6,244 bases of DNA from Streptomyces violaceus (GTDB lineage Bacteria > Actinomycetota > Actinomycetes > Streptomycetales > Streptomycetaceae): the NCBI GenBank assembly GCA_000715635.1, contig KL569194.1, positions 2,768 to 9,011 of the forward strand, given 5' to 3'. Position numbers and translations under genes: made by a program. The notes beneath the pieces were generated by a model. It was not told the origin of the DNA, searched no databases, and saw only the letters and a program-made list of their open reading frames with translations. Positions 1 to 6,164 of the stretch are shown here, piece after piece; position 1 is the first letter of the stretch, and each line of letters opens with the position of its first letter.

Positions 1-291
1 ATGGCGGGCGCAGGCCGTGACCAGGTCGTCCGGGACATCCCCGAGCTCGGCCTCGCCCGCGGCGAGGGCCGTCACGCCCTGCTGCACCAGGATCCGCACG
101 AACGGCTCCGAGTCCTCGGCGTCATGGCGCCAGGCCAGGCCCGTGAGCACCAGTTCGCCGCCCGAGAGGTAGCGGCTGGGGTCGCGGAGGTCGGTGGTCA
201 TCACGCCGCGCACCGTGCGGTCCAGCTCTTCCTCGCCGCCGAGCAGCTTGAGGCCCAGCGCGTCGGTGTCCAGCAGTGCGCGCAGCCGCAT
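1..291 (-). CDS. pucR: PucR-family transcriptional regulator, N-terminal part (runs off the window)
   Basis: Read on the minus strand from the ATG at 291-289, the frame stays open for 97 codons to the window edge. The peptide begins MRLRALLDTDALGLKLLGG and contains GVMTTDLRDPSRYLSGGELVL at about residues 29-49, then FVRILVQQGVTALAAG. This is the pattern of the PucR N-terminal domain: an acidic 'TDLRDP..YL..GELVLTG' stretch followed by a helix and a 'G+.ALA' strand. Full proteins of this family are about 500 residues and end in a helix-turn-helix domain; that part lies outside the window. PucR of Bacillus subtilis controls purine-degradation genes. Being divergent from a xanthine dehydrogenase operon, this gene is probably its regulator, which is inference. 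The ribosome-binding site is weak (a GGCG-rich stretch just upstream) and I see no better start. Activator or repressor action cannot be told from this fragment. Confidence 0.88.
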   Translation of the reverse strand, partial: MRLRALLDTDALGLKLLGGEEELDRTVRGVMTTDLRDPSRYLSGGELVLTGLAWRHDAEDSEPFVRILVQQGVTALAAGEAELGDVPDDLVTACARH

Positions 292-350
292 TCTCGTCGC
301 CGCCGTTCTTTGTCTCGAAATCAGTGGTGGATCTTGTGGGGTTTCGGGGT

Positions 351-362
351 GAACGTCTGTTC
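351..362. promoter_or_regulatory. GAAC-N4-GTTC dyad, possible LexA-like (SOS) box
   Basis: The sequence GAAC GTCT GTTC is an inverted repeat with 4-base arms and a 4-base centre. It lies about 60 bases upstream of the pucR start codon. GAAC-N4-GTTC is the core of the LexA/DinR operator in Gram-positive bacteria, and in actinobacteria the usual flanks are TC and GA. Here the right flank gives GTTCG but the left flank is TGAAC, so only the core fits fully. It could equally be half of another operator, or chance. Confidence 0.25.
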
Positions 363-384
363 GTCGGGCTGGTGAGCGATGCTC

Positions 385-404
385 GCCGGGTCCGAGCCGG
401 GTCC
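385..404. repeat. GCCGGGTCC direct repeat, 11-base period
   Basis: GCCGGGTCC occurs at 385-393 and again at 396-404. The 11-base offset is about one DNA turn, so a protein could contact both copies from the same face. The second copy forms part of the palindrome at 395-409. A role as operator is inference from position between divergent genes. Confidence 0.5.
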
Positions 405-409
405 CGGCT
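395..409. promoter_or_regulatory. 15-base palindrome AGCCGGG-T-CCCGGCT, candidate operator
   Basis: Positions 395-401 (AGCCGGG) and 403-409 (CCCGGCT) are exact reverse complements around a single central T. The site lies about 100 bases upstream of pucR and 260 bases upstream of xdhB. A 7-base-arm dyad between a regulator and its likely target operon is a natural operator candidate. In this GC-rich DNA such dyads also occur by chance, so the call is tentative. I know of no PucR-family site with this sequence. Confidence 0.4.
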
Positions 410-434
410 GTGTCCCAGGTCACGCGGCTGTGTC
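405..434. repeat. CGGCTGTGTC direct repeat, 20-base period
   Basis: The exact 10-mer CGGCTGTGTC lies at 405-414 and 425-434. Its 7-base core GCTGTGT recurs at 558-564, inside the AGTAC dyad. The 20-base offset of the first two is about two helical turns. The second copy also pairs with CACAG at 444-448, giving CTGTG-N11-CACAG (428-448). This arrangement resembles tandem binding sites for a transcription factor; PucR is the obvious candidate but nothing in the sequence proves it. Confidence 0.45.
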
Positions 435-467
435 GCGCGTTTCCACAGGAGAACGAAGAGGTTTCTG

Positions 468-536
468 ATGGCCTCCGTTCATACGAATCTACAAGATGCC
501 CGTCCTGGCCAGCCAACTCCTTCATGGTTTCCGTGA
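468..536 (+). CDS. Possible 22-residue leader peptide (doubtful)
   Basis: An ATG at 468 opens a 22-codon frame ending at TGA 534-536; the peptide begins MASVHTNLQD and ends PSWFP. It has a good Shine-Dalgarno stretch, GAAGAGG at 455-461, six bases upstream, with a second AGGAG at 447-451. I do not recognise the peptide. It includes CTA, a rare leucine codon in high-GC actinomycetes, and only about 9 of its 22 codons end in G or C, far below the neighbouring genes. That argues against a conserved protein gene, but it does not exclude a regulatory leader ORF, which would lie 132 bases ahead of xdhB. Confidence 0.25.
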   Translation: MASVHTNLQDARPGQPTPSWFP

Positions 537-549
537 CTGACCCCGTCGG

Positions 550-567
550 AGTACCGCGCTGTGTACT
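550..567. promoter_or_regulatory. AGTAC-N8-GTACT dyad, candidate operator or promoter element
   Basis: AGTAC at 550-554 and GTACT at 563-567 are exact reverse complements separated by eight bases, a symmetric 18-base site. It lies about 100 bases ahead of xdhB and overlaps the best -10-like sequence I could find (TGTACT, 562-567). Overlap with a promoter would suit a repressor site. Just downstream, TACGCGTA at 576-583 is a perfect 8-base palindrome. Function is inferred from position only. Confidence 0.3.
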
Positions 568-618
568 GAGGCCACTACGCGTAAACAGCACATGAACGAG
601 CCGGGACCGCCGCACACG

Positions 619-631
619 GATTGGCTCAATC
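619..631. promoter_or_regulatory. GATTG-GCT-CAATC dyad upstream of xdhB
   Basis: GATTG at 619-623 and CAATC at 627-631 are exact reverse complements around GCT. The 13-base dyad lies 37 bases before the xdhB start codon and stands out as AT-rich within GC-rich DNA. It could be an operator in the 5' leader or a small mRNA hairpin. With only five-base arms the evidence is modest. Confidence 0.3.
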
Positions 632-651
632 TGAACGCCCCACGAGAAGAC

Positions 652-662
652 GGAGAAGAGAG
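652..662 (+). promoter_or_regulatory. Ribosome-binding site of xdhB
   Basis: The purine run GGAGAAGAGAG ends six bases before the ATG at 669. It decides the start: the in-frame TTG at 621 has no comparable site and would add an arginine-rich tail not typical of the family. Confidence 0.7.
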
Positions 663-668
663 CCGGTC

Positions 669-1558
669 ATGGACTTCCTTCGCCCCGCCAGCTGGGAGGA
701 GGCGCTCGCCGCGAAGGCCGAGCACCCCACAGCTGTGCCGATTGCGGGTGGCACCGACGTGATGGTCGAGATCAACTTCGACCACCGCCGGCCCGAGTAC
801 CTCATGGACCTGAACCGCGTCGGCGACCTCTCCGAGTGGGAGGTCGGCGAGGAGAGCGTACGGCTGGGTGCCTCCGTGCCGTACACGAAGATCATGGAGA
901 ACCTGCGCGCCGAACTGCCGGGGCTGGCCCTCGCCTCGCACACGGTCGCCTCCCCGCAGATCCGCAACCGCGGCGGCGTCGGCGGCAACCTCGGCACCGC
1001 TTCTCCGGCCGGCGACGCCCACCCCGCCCTGCTCGCCGCGGGCGCCGAGGTGGAGGTCGAGTCGGTGCGCGGGTCGCGCCGAATTCCGATCGACGAGTTC
1101 TACACGGGCGTGAAGCGCAACGCGCTGGCGGCCGATGAGCTGATCCGGTCCGTGCATGTGAAGAAGGCCGACGGGCCGCAGCAGTTCTCCAAGGTGGGGA
1201 CCAGGAACGCGATGGTCATCGCCGTGTGCGCCTTCGGGTTCGCGCTGCATCCCGAGACGCGGACCGTGCGGACCGGGATCGGTTCGGCCGCCCCTACGCC
1301 CATTCGGGCCAAGGCCGCCGAGGAGTTCCTGAACGCCGCTCTGGAGGAGGGCGGCTTCTGGGACAACGGGAAGATCGTCACCCCGTCCGTCGCCAAGCAG
1401 TTCGCGGACCTGTGCTCCGCCGCCTGCAACCCGATCGACGACGTCCGGGGCACCGCGAGCTACCGCCGCCACGCGGTCGGCGTCATGGCCCGCCGCACGC
1501 TGACCTGGACCTGGGAGTCCTACCGCGGCACCCGCCGCACCACCGAGGGAGCTGCGTA

Positions 1559-1559
<1 letters not shown>
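669..1559 (+). CDS. xdhB: Xanthine dehydrogenase, FAD-binding subunit
   Basis: This 296-residue protein is the medium (flavin) subunit of a heterotrimeric molybdenum hydroxylase. It accepts electrons from the [2Fe-2S] subunit onto FAD and passes them to NAD+ or another acceptor in the cytoplasm. The start MDFLRPASWEEALA is the normal N-terminus of the family. FAD-contact motifs are visible: PIAGGTD at residues 24-30, and a long loop at about 95-116 containing RNRGGVGGNLGTASPAGD. The second half (about 166-280) matches the C-terminal domain of CO dehydrogenase-type flavoproteins, with FSKVGTRNAMVIA and the late YRRHAVGVMARR helix. Length is normal for the family (about 280-300). There is no four-cysteine insert of the kind that binds an extra [4Fe-4S] cluster in some relatives. 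The TAA stop overlaps the next start by one base (TAATG). Its equivalent in the Bacillus puc cluster is PucC. Confidence 0.93.
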
Positions 1560-2140
<581 letters not shown>

Positions 2141-2142
2141 GC

Positions 2143-4539
2143 ATGCCCACCAATGGCGCACCTACGAAGATCACCCAGGGCTCCCGGACCAAGGGCGGCA
2201 TCGGCGAGTCCACGCTCCGCCCGGACGGCACCCTCAAGGTCACCGGCGAGTTCGCGTACTCGTCCGACATGTGGCACGAGGACATGCTGTGGGGCCAGAT
2301 CCTCCGGTCCACCGTCGCGCACGCCGAGATCGTGTCCATCGACACGGGCGAGGCGCTGGCCACGCCGGGCGTCTACGCCGTGCTGACGTACGACGACCTG
2401 CCCACCGAGGTGAAGAATTACGGGCTGGAGATCCAGGACACCCCGGTCCTCGCCCACGGCAAGGTCCGCCATCACGGAGAGCCGGTCGCGATCGTCGCCG
2501 CCGATCATCCGGAGACGGCCCGGCGCGCCGCCGCGAAGATCAAGGTCGACTACCGCGAACTGCCCGTCGTCACCGACGAGGCCTCCGCGACCGCGCCGGA
2601 CGCGATCCTCGTCCACGAGGGCCGCGACGACCACCACGCCGGGCACGTCCCGCACCCGAACATCGTCCACCGCCAGCCGATCATCCGAGGTGACGTCGAC
2701 GCCGCCCGGCAGCGGGCCGATGTCATCGTCGAGGGCGAGTACACCTTCGGCATGCAGGACCAGGCCTTCCTCGGCCCTGAGTCCGGCCTCGCCGTGCCGG
2801 AGGAGGACGGCGGCGTCCACCTCTACATCGCCACCCAGTGGCTGCACAGCGACCTGCGCCAGATCGCGCCCGTGCTCGGCCTGCCCGAGGACAAGGTGCG
2901 GATGACGCTGTCCGGCGTCGGCGGCGCGTTCGGCGGGCGCGAGGACCTGTCGATGCAGATCCACGCCTGCCTGCTGGCGCTGCGGACGGGCAAGCCCGTC
3001 AAGATCGTCTACAACCGGTTCGAGTCCTTCTTCGGGCACGTCCACCGCCACCCGGCGAAGCTGTACTACGAGCACGGGGCCACGCGCGACGGCAAGCTGA
3101 CCCACATGAAGTGCCGGATCGTCCTGGACGGCGGCGCCTACGCCTCCGCCTCACCGGCGGTCGTCGGCAACGCCTCCTCCCTGTCCGTCGGCCCGTACGT
3201 GATCGACGACGTGGACATCGAGGCCGTCGCCCTCTACACCAACAACCCGCCCTGCGGCGCCATGCGCGGCTTCGGCGCGGTCCAGGCGTGCTTCGCCTAC
3301 GAGGCGCAGATGGACAAGCTGGCGCAGCAGCTCGGCATGGATCCGGTGGAGTTCCGGCAGCTCAACGCCATGGAGCAGGGCACGCTCCTGCCGACCGGGC
3401 AGCCGGTCGACTCCCCGGCCCCGGTCGCCGAACTCCTGCGCCGCGTCAAGGCGATGCCGATGCCGCCGGAGCGCCAGTGGGAGAGCAGCGAGGGCGCCGA
3501 CGTACGGCAGCTGCCGGGCGGCCTGTCCAACACCACGCACGGGGAAGGCGTCGTACGCGGTGTCGGCTACGCGGTCGGCATCAAGAACGTGGGCTTCTCC
3601 GAGGGGTTCGACGACTACTCGACCGCGAAGGTGCGGATGGAGGTCGTGGGCGGTGAGCCGGTCGTCACGGTCCACACGGCCATGGCCGAGGTCGGGCAGG
3701 GCGGTGTCACCGTGCACGCGCAGATCGCCCGGACCGAGCTGGGCGTCACCCAGGTGACCATCAACCCGGCCGACACCCAGGTGGGCAGCGCCGGTTCGAC
3801 CTCCGCCTCCCGGCAGACGTACGTCACCGGCGGCGCCGTGAAGAACGCCTGCGAGATCGTGCGCGAGAAGGTCCTGGAGATCGGGCGCCGCAAGTTCGGC
3901 GCCTACCACCCGGCCTGGGCGACGGCAGAACTGCTGCTGGAGGGCGGCAAGGTCGTCACCGACGGCGGTGAGGTCCTCCGCGACCTGGCCGACGTGCTGG
4001 AGGGCGAGACCGTCGAGGTCGAGGAGGAGTGGCGGCACCGGCCGACCGAGGCCTTCGACCTGCGCACCGGGCAGGGCAACGGGCATGTGCAGTACTCGTT
4101 CGCCGCGCACCGCGCCGTCGTCGAGGTCGACACCGAGCTCGGGCTGGTGAAGGTCATCGAGCTGGGCTGTGCCCAGGACGTAGGCAAGGCGCTCAACCCG
4201 CTGTCCGTGCTCGGCCAGATCCAGGGCGGCACGACACAGGGCCTGGGCGTGGCGGTCATGGAGGAGATCGTCGTCGACCCCAAGACGGCGAAGGTGAAGA
4301 ACCCCTCCTTCACCGACTACCTGATCCCGACCATCCTCGACACGCCGACCATCCCGGTCGACGTCCTCGAACTCGCCGACGAGCACGCCCCGTACGGGCT
4401 GCGCGGCATCGGCGAAGCACCCACCCTGTCGTCGACTCCGGCGGTCCTCGCGGCCATCCGGAACGCGACCGGGCTCGAGCTGAACCGGACTCCGGTACGG
4501 CCCGAGCACCTCACGGGTACGTCACTCTCCGAGGCCTGA
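2143..4539 (+). CDS. xdhA: Xanthine dehydrogenase, molybdopterin-binding catalytic subunit
   Basis: This 798-residue protein is the large subunit that hydroxylates hypoxanthine to xanthine and xanthine to urate. An alpha/beta hammerhead domain spans about residues 31-140, starting GTLKVTGEFAYSSDM. The molybdopterin-binding domains follow: ATQWLHSDLRQIA, then GGAFGGRED at 260-268, CGAMRGFGAVQ at 371-381, EVGQGG at 516-521 and RGIGEAPTLSS from 754. By alignment from memory with bovine xanthine oxidoreductase, E267 matches Glu802, R375 matches Arg880 and E758 matches the catalytic Glu1261. The first two residues contact purine and are replaced in aldehyde oxidases, so a purine substrate is favoured. 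The ATG at 2143 comes two bases after the previous stop and has GGGAGAGG at 2125-2132 upstream. An in-frame ATG at 2065 would overlap the iron-sulfur gene by 76 bases with a basic, unrelated tail, so I reject it. The closest named family is PucD of Bacillus. Confidence 0.93.
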   Translation: MPTNGAPTKITQGSRTKGGIGESTLRPDGTLKVTGEFAYSSDMWHEDMLWGQILRSTVAHAEIVSIDTGEALATPGVYAVLTYDDLPTEVKNYGLEIQDTPVLAHGKVRHHGEPVAIVAADHPETARRAAAKIKVDYRELPVVTDEASATAPDAILVHEGRDDHHAGHVPHPNIVHRQPIIRGDVDAARQRADVIVEGEYTFGMQDQAFLGPESGLAVPEEDGGVHLYIATQWLHSDLRQIAPVLGLPEDKVRMTLSGVGGAFGGREDLSMQIHACLLALRTGKPVKIVYNRFESFFGHVHRHPAKLYYEHGATRDGKLTHMKCRIVLDGGAYASASPAVVGNASSLSVGPYVIDDVDIEAVALYTNNPPCGAMRGFGAVQACFAYEAQMDKLAQQLGMDPVEFRQLNAMEQGTLLPTGQPVDSPAPVAELLRRVKAMPMPPERQWESSEGADVRQLPGGLSNTTHGEGVVRGVGYAVGIKNVGFSEGFDDYSTAKVRMEVVGGEPVVTVHTAMAEVGQGGVTVHAQIARTELGVTQVTINPADTQVGSAGSTSASRQTYVTGGAVKNACEIVREKVLEIGRRKFGAYHPAWATAELLLEGGKVVTDGGEVLRDLADVLEGETVEVEEEWRHRPTEAFDLRTGQGNGHVQYSFAAHRAVVEVDTELGLVKVIELGCAQDVGKALNPLSVLGQIQGGTTQGLGVAVMEEIVVDPKTAKVKNPSFTDYLIPTILDTPTIPVDVLELADEHAPYGLRGIGEAPTLSSTPAVLAAIRNATGLELNRTPVRPEHLTGTSLSEA

Positions 4540-4552
4540 GCAGGAGAGTTCC

Positions 4553-4585
4553 GTCCGGGGGACCGCGTCCCCGTGTCCCCCGGAC
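4553..4585 (+). terminator. Strong hairpin after xdhA, probable terminator or attenuator
   Basis: GTCCGGGGGAC at 4553-4563 and GTCCCCCGGAC at 4575-4585 form a perfect 11-base stem with an 11-base loop, 13 bases after the xdhA stop. It is followed by CCCCCTTCGTTCGTCT, which is only mildly T-rich; many actinomycete terminators lack a good T run. A smaller exclusive hairpin, GGGGAC-CGC-GTCCCC (4558-4572), can form from the same bases. The element could end most xdh transcripts and lower permease expression. I see no clear promoter between it and the permease, so partial readthrough is likely. Confidence 0.6.
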
Positions 4586-4623
4586 CCCCTTCGTTCGTCT
4601 CGGGCCGTCCCCCGGGTCGTGCA

Positions 4624-4648
4624 TCCCAACCCCCTATGAAACTTGGGA
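4624..4648 (+). promoter_or_regulatory. Small hairpin overlapping the permease ribosome-binding site
   Basis: TCCCAA at 4624-4629 is the exact reverse complement of TTGGGA at 4643-4648, with a 13-base loop. The second arm covers most of GGGAG (4645-4649), the Shine-Dalgarno sequence nine bases ahead of the permease ATG at 4659. If it forms, this stem would hide the ribosome-binding site. Six pairs with a long loop is weak, so the regulatory role is a guess. Confidence 0.25.
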
Positions 4649-4658
4649 GTAGGCCCAC

Positions 4659-6113
4659 ATGACCCAGTCACTTGAGCCGAGGACCACAGCCGAAGACGCG
4701 GGCGAAGGCACCCGCGTCCCGGCCGGACGGTCCTGGCTCGACCGGTACTTCCACATATCCCGCAGAGGATCGACGGTCGCGCGTGAGGTGCGCGGCGGCG
4801 TCACCACCTTCATGGCGATGGCGTACATCCTCCTGCTCAACCCCCTGATCCTGTCCGGCAAGGACGTGGCGGGGGACACCCTCGCGCAGCAGGGCCTGAT
4901 CACCGCGACCGCGTTCGCGGCGGCGCTCACCACGCTGCTGATGGGGTTCGTCGGCAAGGTGCCGCTCGCCCTCGCCGCGGGCCTGTCCGTTTCCGGAGTC
5001 CTCGCCTCCCAGGTCGCGCCCGAGATGACCTGGCCGCAGGCGATGGGCATGTGCGTGATGTACGGCGTCATCATCATGCTGCTGGTCGTCACCGGCCTGC
5101 GCGAGATGATCATGAACGCGATCCCGCTCGCGCTCAAGCACGGCATCACGATGGGCATCGGCCTGTTCATCGCCCTCATCGGCTTCTACAAGTCCGGCTT
5201 CGTGCACCAGGGGGAGGCGACTCCCGTCACACTCGGCCCGGCGGGCGAACTGGCCGGCTGGCCGGTCCTGCTCTTCGCCGGCACCCTGCTGCTGATCTTC
5301 ATGCTCCAGGCCCGGAACATCCCGGGCGCCATCCTCATCGGCATCGTCGGCGGCACGATCGTCGCCGCGATCCTGAACGCCACCGGCGTCGTCGACCCCA
5401 AGCAGTGGGCGGCCGGCGCCCCCGAACTGCACGGCAGCGCGGTGTCGATGCCCGACTTCTCGCTCTTCGGGGACGTGGAGCTGGGCGGCTGGGGCGAGGT
5501 CGGCGCGATGACCGTCGGCATGATCGTCTTCACGCTGGTGCTGGCCGGGTTCTTCGACGCGATGGCGACCATCATCGGCGTCGGCACTGAGGCCAAGCTC
5601 GCCGACGACAAGGGCCGGATGCCGGGCCTGTCCAAGGCGCTGTTCATCGACGGGGCCGGCGGCGCGATCGGAGGCGTGTCCGGCGGCTCGGGCCAGACGG
5701 TGTTCATCGAGTCGGCGACGGGGGTCGGGGAGGGTGCGCGCACGGGCCTGGCCTCGGTCGTCACCGGTGCGTTCTTCGCCGCCTGTCTGTTCTTCACACC
5801 GCTCACGGCGATCGTGCCGCAGGAGGTCGCGTCCGCCGCCCTGGTCGTCATCGGCGCGATGATGCTGATGAACGCCCGGCACGTGGACTGGGCCGACCGG
5901 GCCACCGCCATCCCGGTGTTCCTGACGGTCGTCCTGATGCCGTTCACGTACACCATCACCACCGGTGTCGCCGCGGGCGTCATCTCCTACGTCGCCATCA
6001 AGACCGCCCAGGGCAAGGTGCGCGAGATCGGCGCCTTCATGTGGATCCTGACGGCGGTGTTCCTCGTGTACTTCGCCCTCAACCCGATCGAGAGCTGGCT
6101 GGGCGTCCACTGA
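4659..6113 (+). CDS. NCS2-family purine permease, AzgA (adenine/guanine/hypoxanthine) type
   Basis: This 484-residue integral membrane protein has many hydrophobic segments, starting with EVRGGVTTFMAMAYILLLNP at 43-62, the typical first helix of the AzgA branch of the NCS2 nucleobase transporters. Further segments lie at about 83-98, 130-146, 162-177, 201-216, 221-240, 281-299, 363-380, 387-404, 415-431, 434-448 and 458-474. Two family signatures are clear: FFDAMATIIGVGTEAKLAD from 298, with D300, and GGSGQTVFIESATGVGEGAR from 342, with E351. These belong to the two unwound substrate-contact regions. AzgA relatives carry purines with protons; the exact purine cannot be read from the sequence. 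Placed next to xanthine dehydrogenase, it probably feeds the pathway with hypoxanthine or guanine. The first 40 residues are a hydrophilic cytoplasmic tail. GGGAG at 4645-4649 supports the start. It could also accept xanthine or urate. Confidence 0.88.
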   Translation: MTQSLEPRTTAEDAGEGTRVPAGRSWLDRYFHISRRGSTVAREVRGGVTTFMAMAYILLLNPLILSGKDVAGDTLAQQGLITATAFAAALTTLLMGFVGKVPLALAAGLSVSGVLASQVAPEMTWPQAMGMCVMYGVIIMLLVVTGLREMIMNAIPLALKHGITMGIGLFIALIGFYKSGFVHQGEATPVTLGPAGELAGWPVLLFAGTLLLIFMLQARNIPGAILIGIVGGTIVAAILNATGVVDPKQWAAGAPELHGSAVSMPDFSLFGDVELGGWGEVGAMTVGMIVFTLVLAGFFDAMATIIGVGTEAKLADDKGRMPGLSKALFIDGAGGAIGGVSGGSGQTVFIESATGVGEGARTGLASVVTGAFFAACLFFTPLTAIVPQEVASAALVVIGAMMLMNARHVDWADRATAIPVFLTVVLMPFTYTITTGVAAGVISYVAIKTAQGKVREIGAFMWILTAVFLVYFALNPIESWLGVH

Positions 6114-6147
6114 CGCCCGTCGCACCGGCCTCGCAGCCTCGCAGCCA

Positions 6148-6154
6148 TAAGGAG
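6148..6154 (+). promoter_or_regulatory. Ribosome-binding site of the XdhC-like gene
   Basis: TAAGGAG lies ten bases ahead of the ATG at 6165 and is the strongest Shine-Dalgarno match in the window. It fixes the start of the gene cut by the window edge. The 51-base gap after the permease shows no hairpin that I would call a terminator, so the two genes are probably co-transcribed. Confidence 0.7.
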
Positions 6155-6164
6155 ACCGAGACAG

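Larger units (their letters stand above)
292..668. promoter_or_regulatory. Divergent intergenic control region between pucR and the xdh operon
   Basis: This 377-base gap must hold the promoters for both the minus-strand regulator and the plus-strand xdh genes. Its left part (about 371-448) is GC-rich and full of repeats and dyads. From about 461 to 600 it is clearly more AT-rich than the coding DNA around it, as expected for promoter DNA. I found no convincing -35/-10 pair on either strand. The best plus-strand candidate is weak: CTGACC at 537-542 and TGTACT at 562-567 with a 19-base spacer. Apart from a possible 22-codon ORF at 468-536 I see no gene here. The individual elements are listed separately. 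Confidence 0.7.

Noticed and set aside
486..516. Minus-strand promoter for pucR (TAGATT as -10, TTGGCT as -35)
   Set aside because: The spacer is 19 bases and the -35 match is partial, and it would give a leader of nearly 200 bases; too weak to call without start-site mapping.
621..668. TTG at 621 as an earlier start of xdhB
   Set aside because: It would add 16 arginine-rich residues absent from the normal family N-terminus and has no Shine-Dalgarno; the ATG at 669 has both a good site and the expected MDFLRP start.
728..737. CACAGCTGTG palindrome inside xdhB
   Set aside because: It shares GCTGTG with the upstream repeats, but it lies within conserved coding sequence (HPTAVPIAGG) and can be explained by codon choice.
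592..762. 56-codon frame from ATG 592 overlapping the xdhB start
   Set aside because: No ribosome-binding site. Most of it runs out of frame through xdhB and becomes an Arg/Pro/Ser-rich shadow sequence.
522..1472. Long open frame on the minus strand opposite the FAD subunit
   Set aside because: High-GC coding DNA commonly leaves antisense frames open. The plus-strand protein has clear FAD motifs, whereas the antisense product is low-complexity (Arg/Gly/Val/Asp-rich) and matches nothing I know.
3151..4509. 452-codon minus-strand frame opposite the molybdopterin subunit
   Set aside because: Shadow of the xdhA codon pattern; rich in Asp, Val, Gly, Arg and His with no recognisable domain, and the sense strand has conserved catalytic motifs throughout.
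4668..6125. 485-codon minus-strand frame opposite the permease
   Set aside because: Same antisense artefact; the product is a hydrophilic Asp/His/Arg/Glu-rich sequence without domains, mirroring the hydrophobic codons of the permease.
6128..6146. Tandem GCCTCGCA repeat before the XdhC-like gene
   Set aside because: Two copies of an eight-base unit plus a partial third in a short spacer; more likely replication slippage than a functional element.
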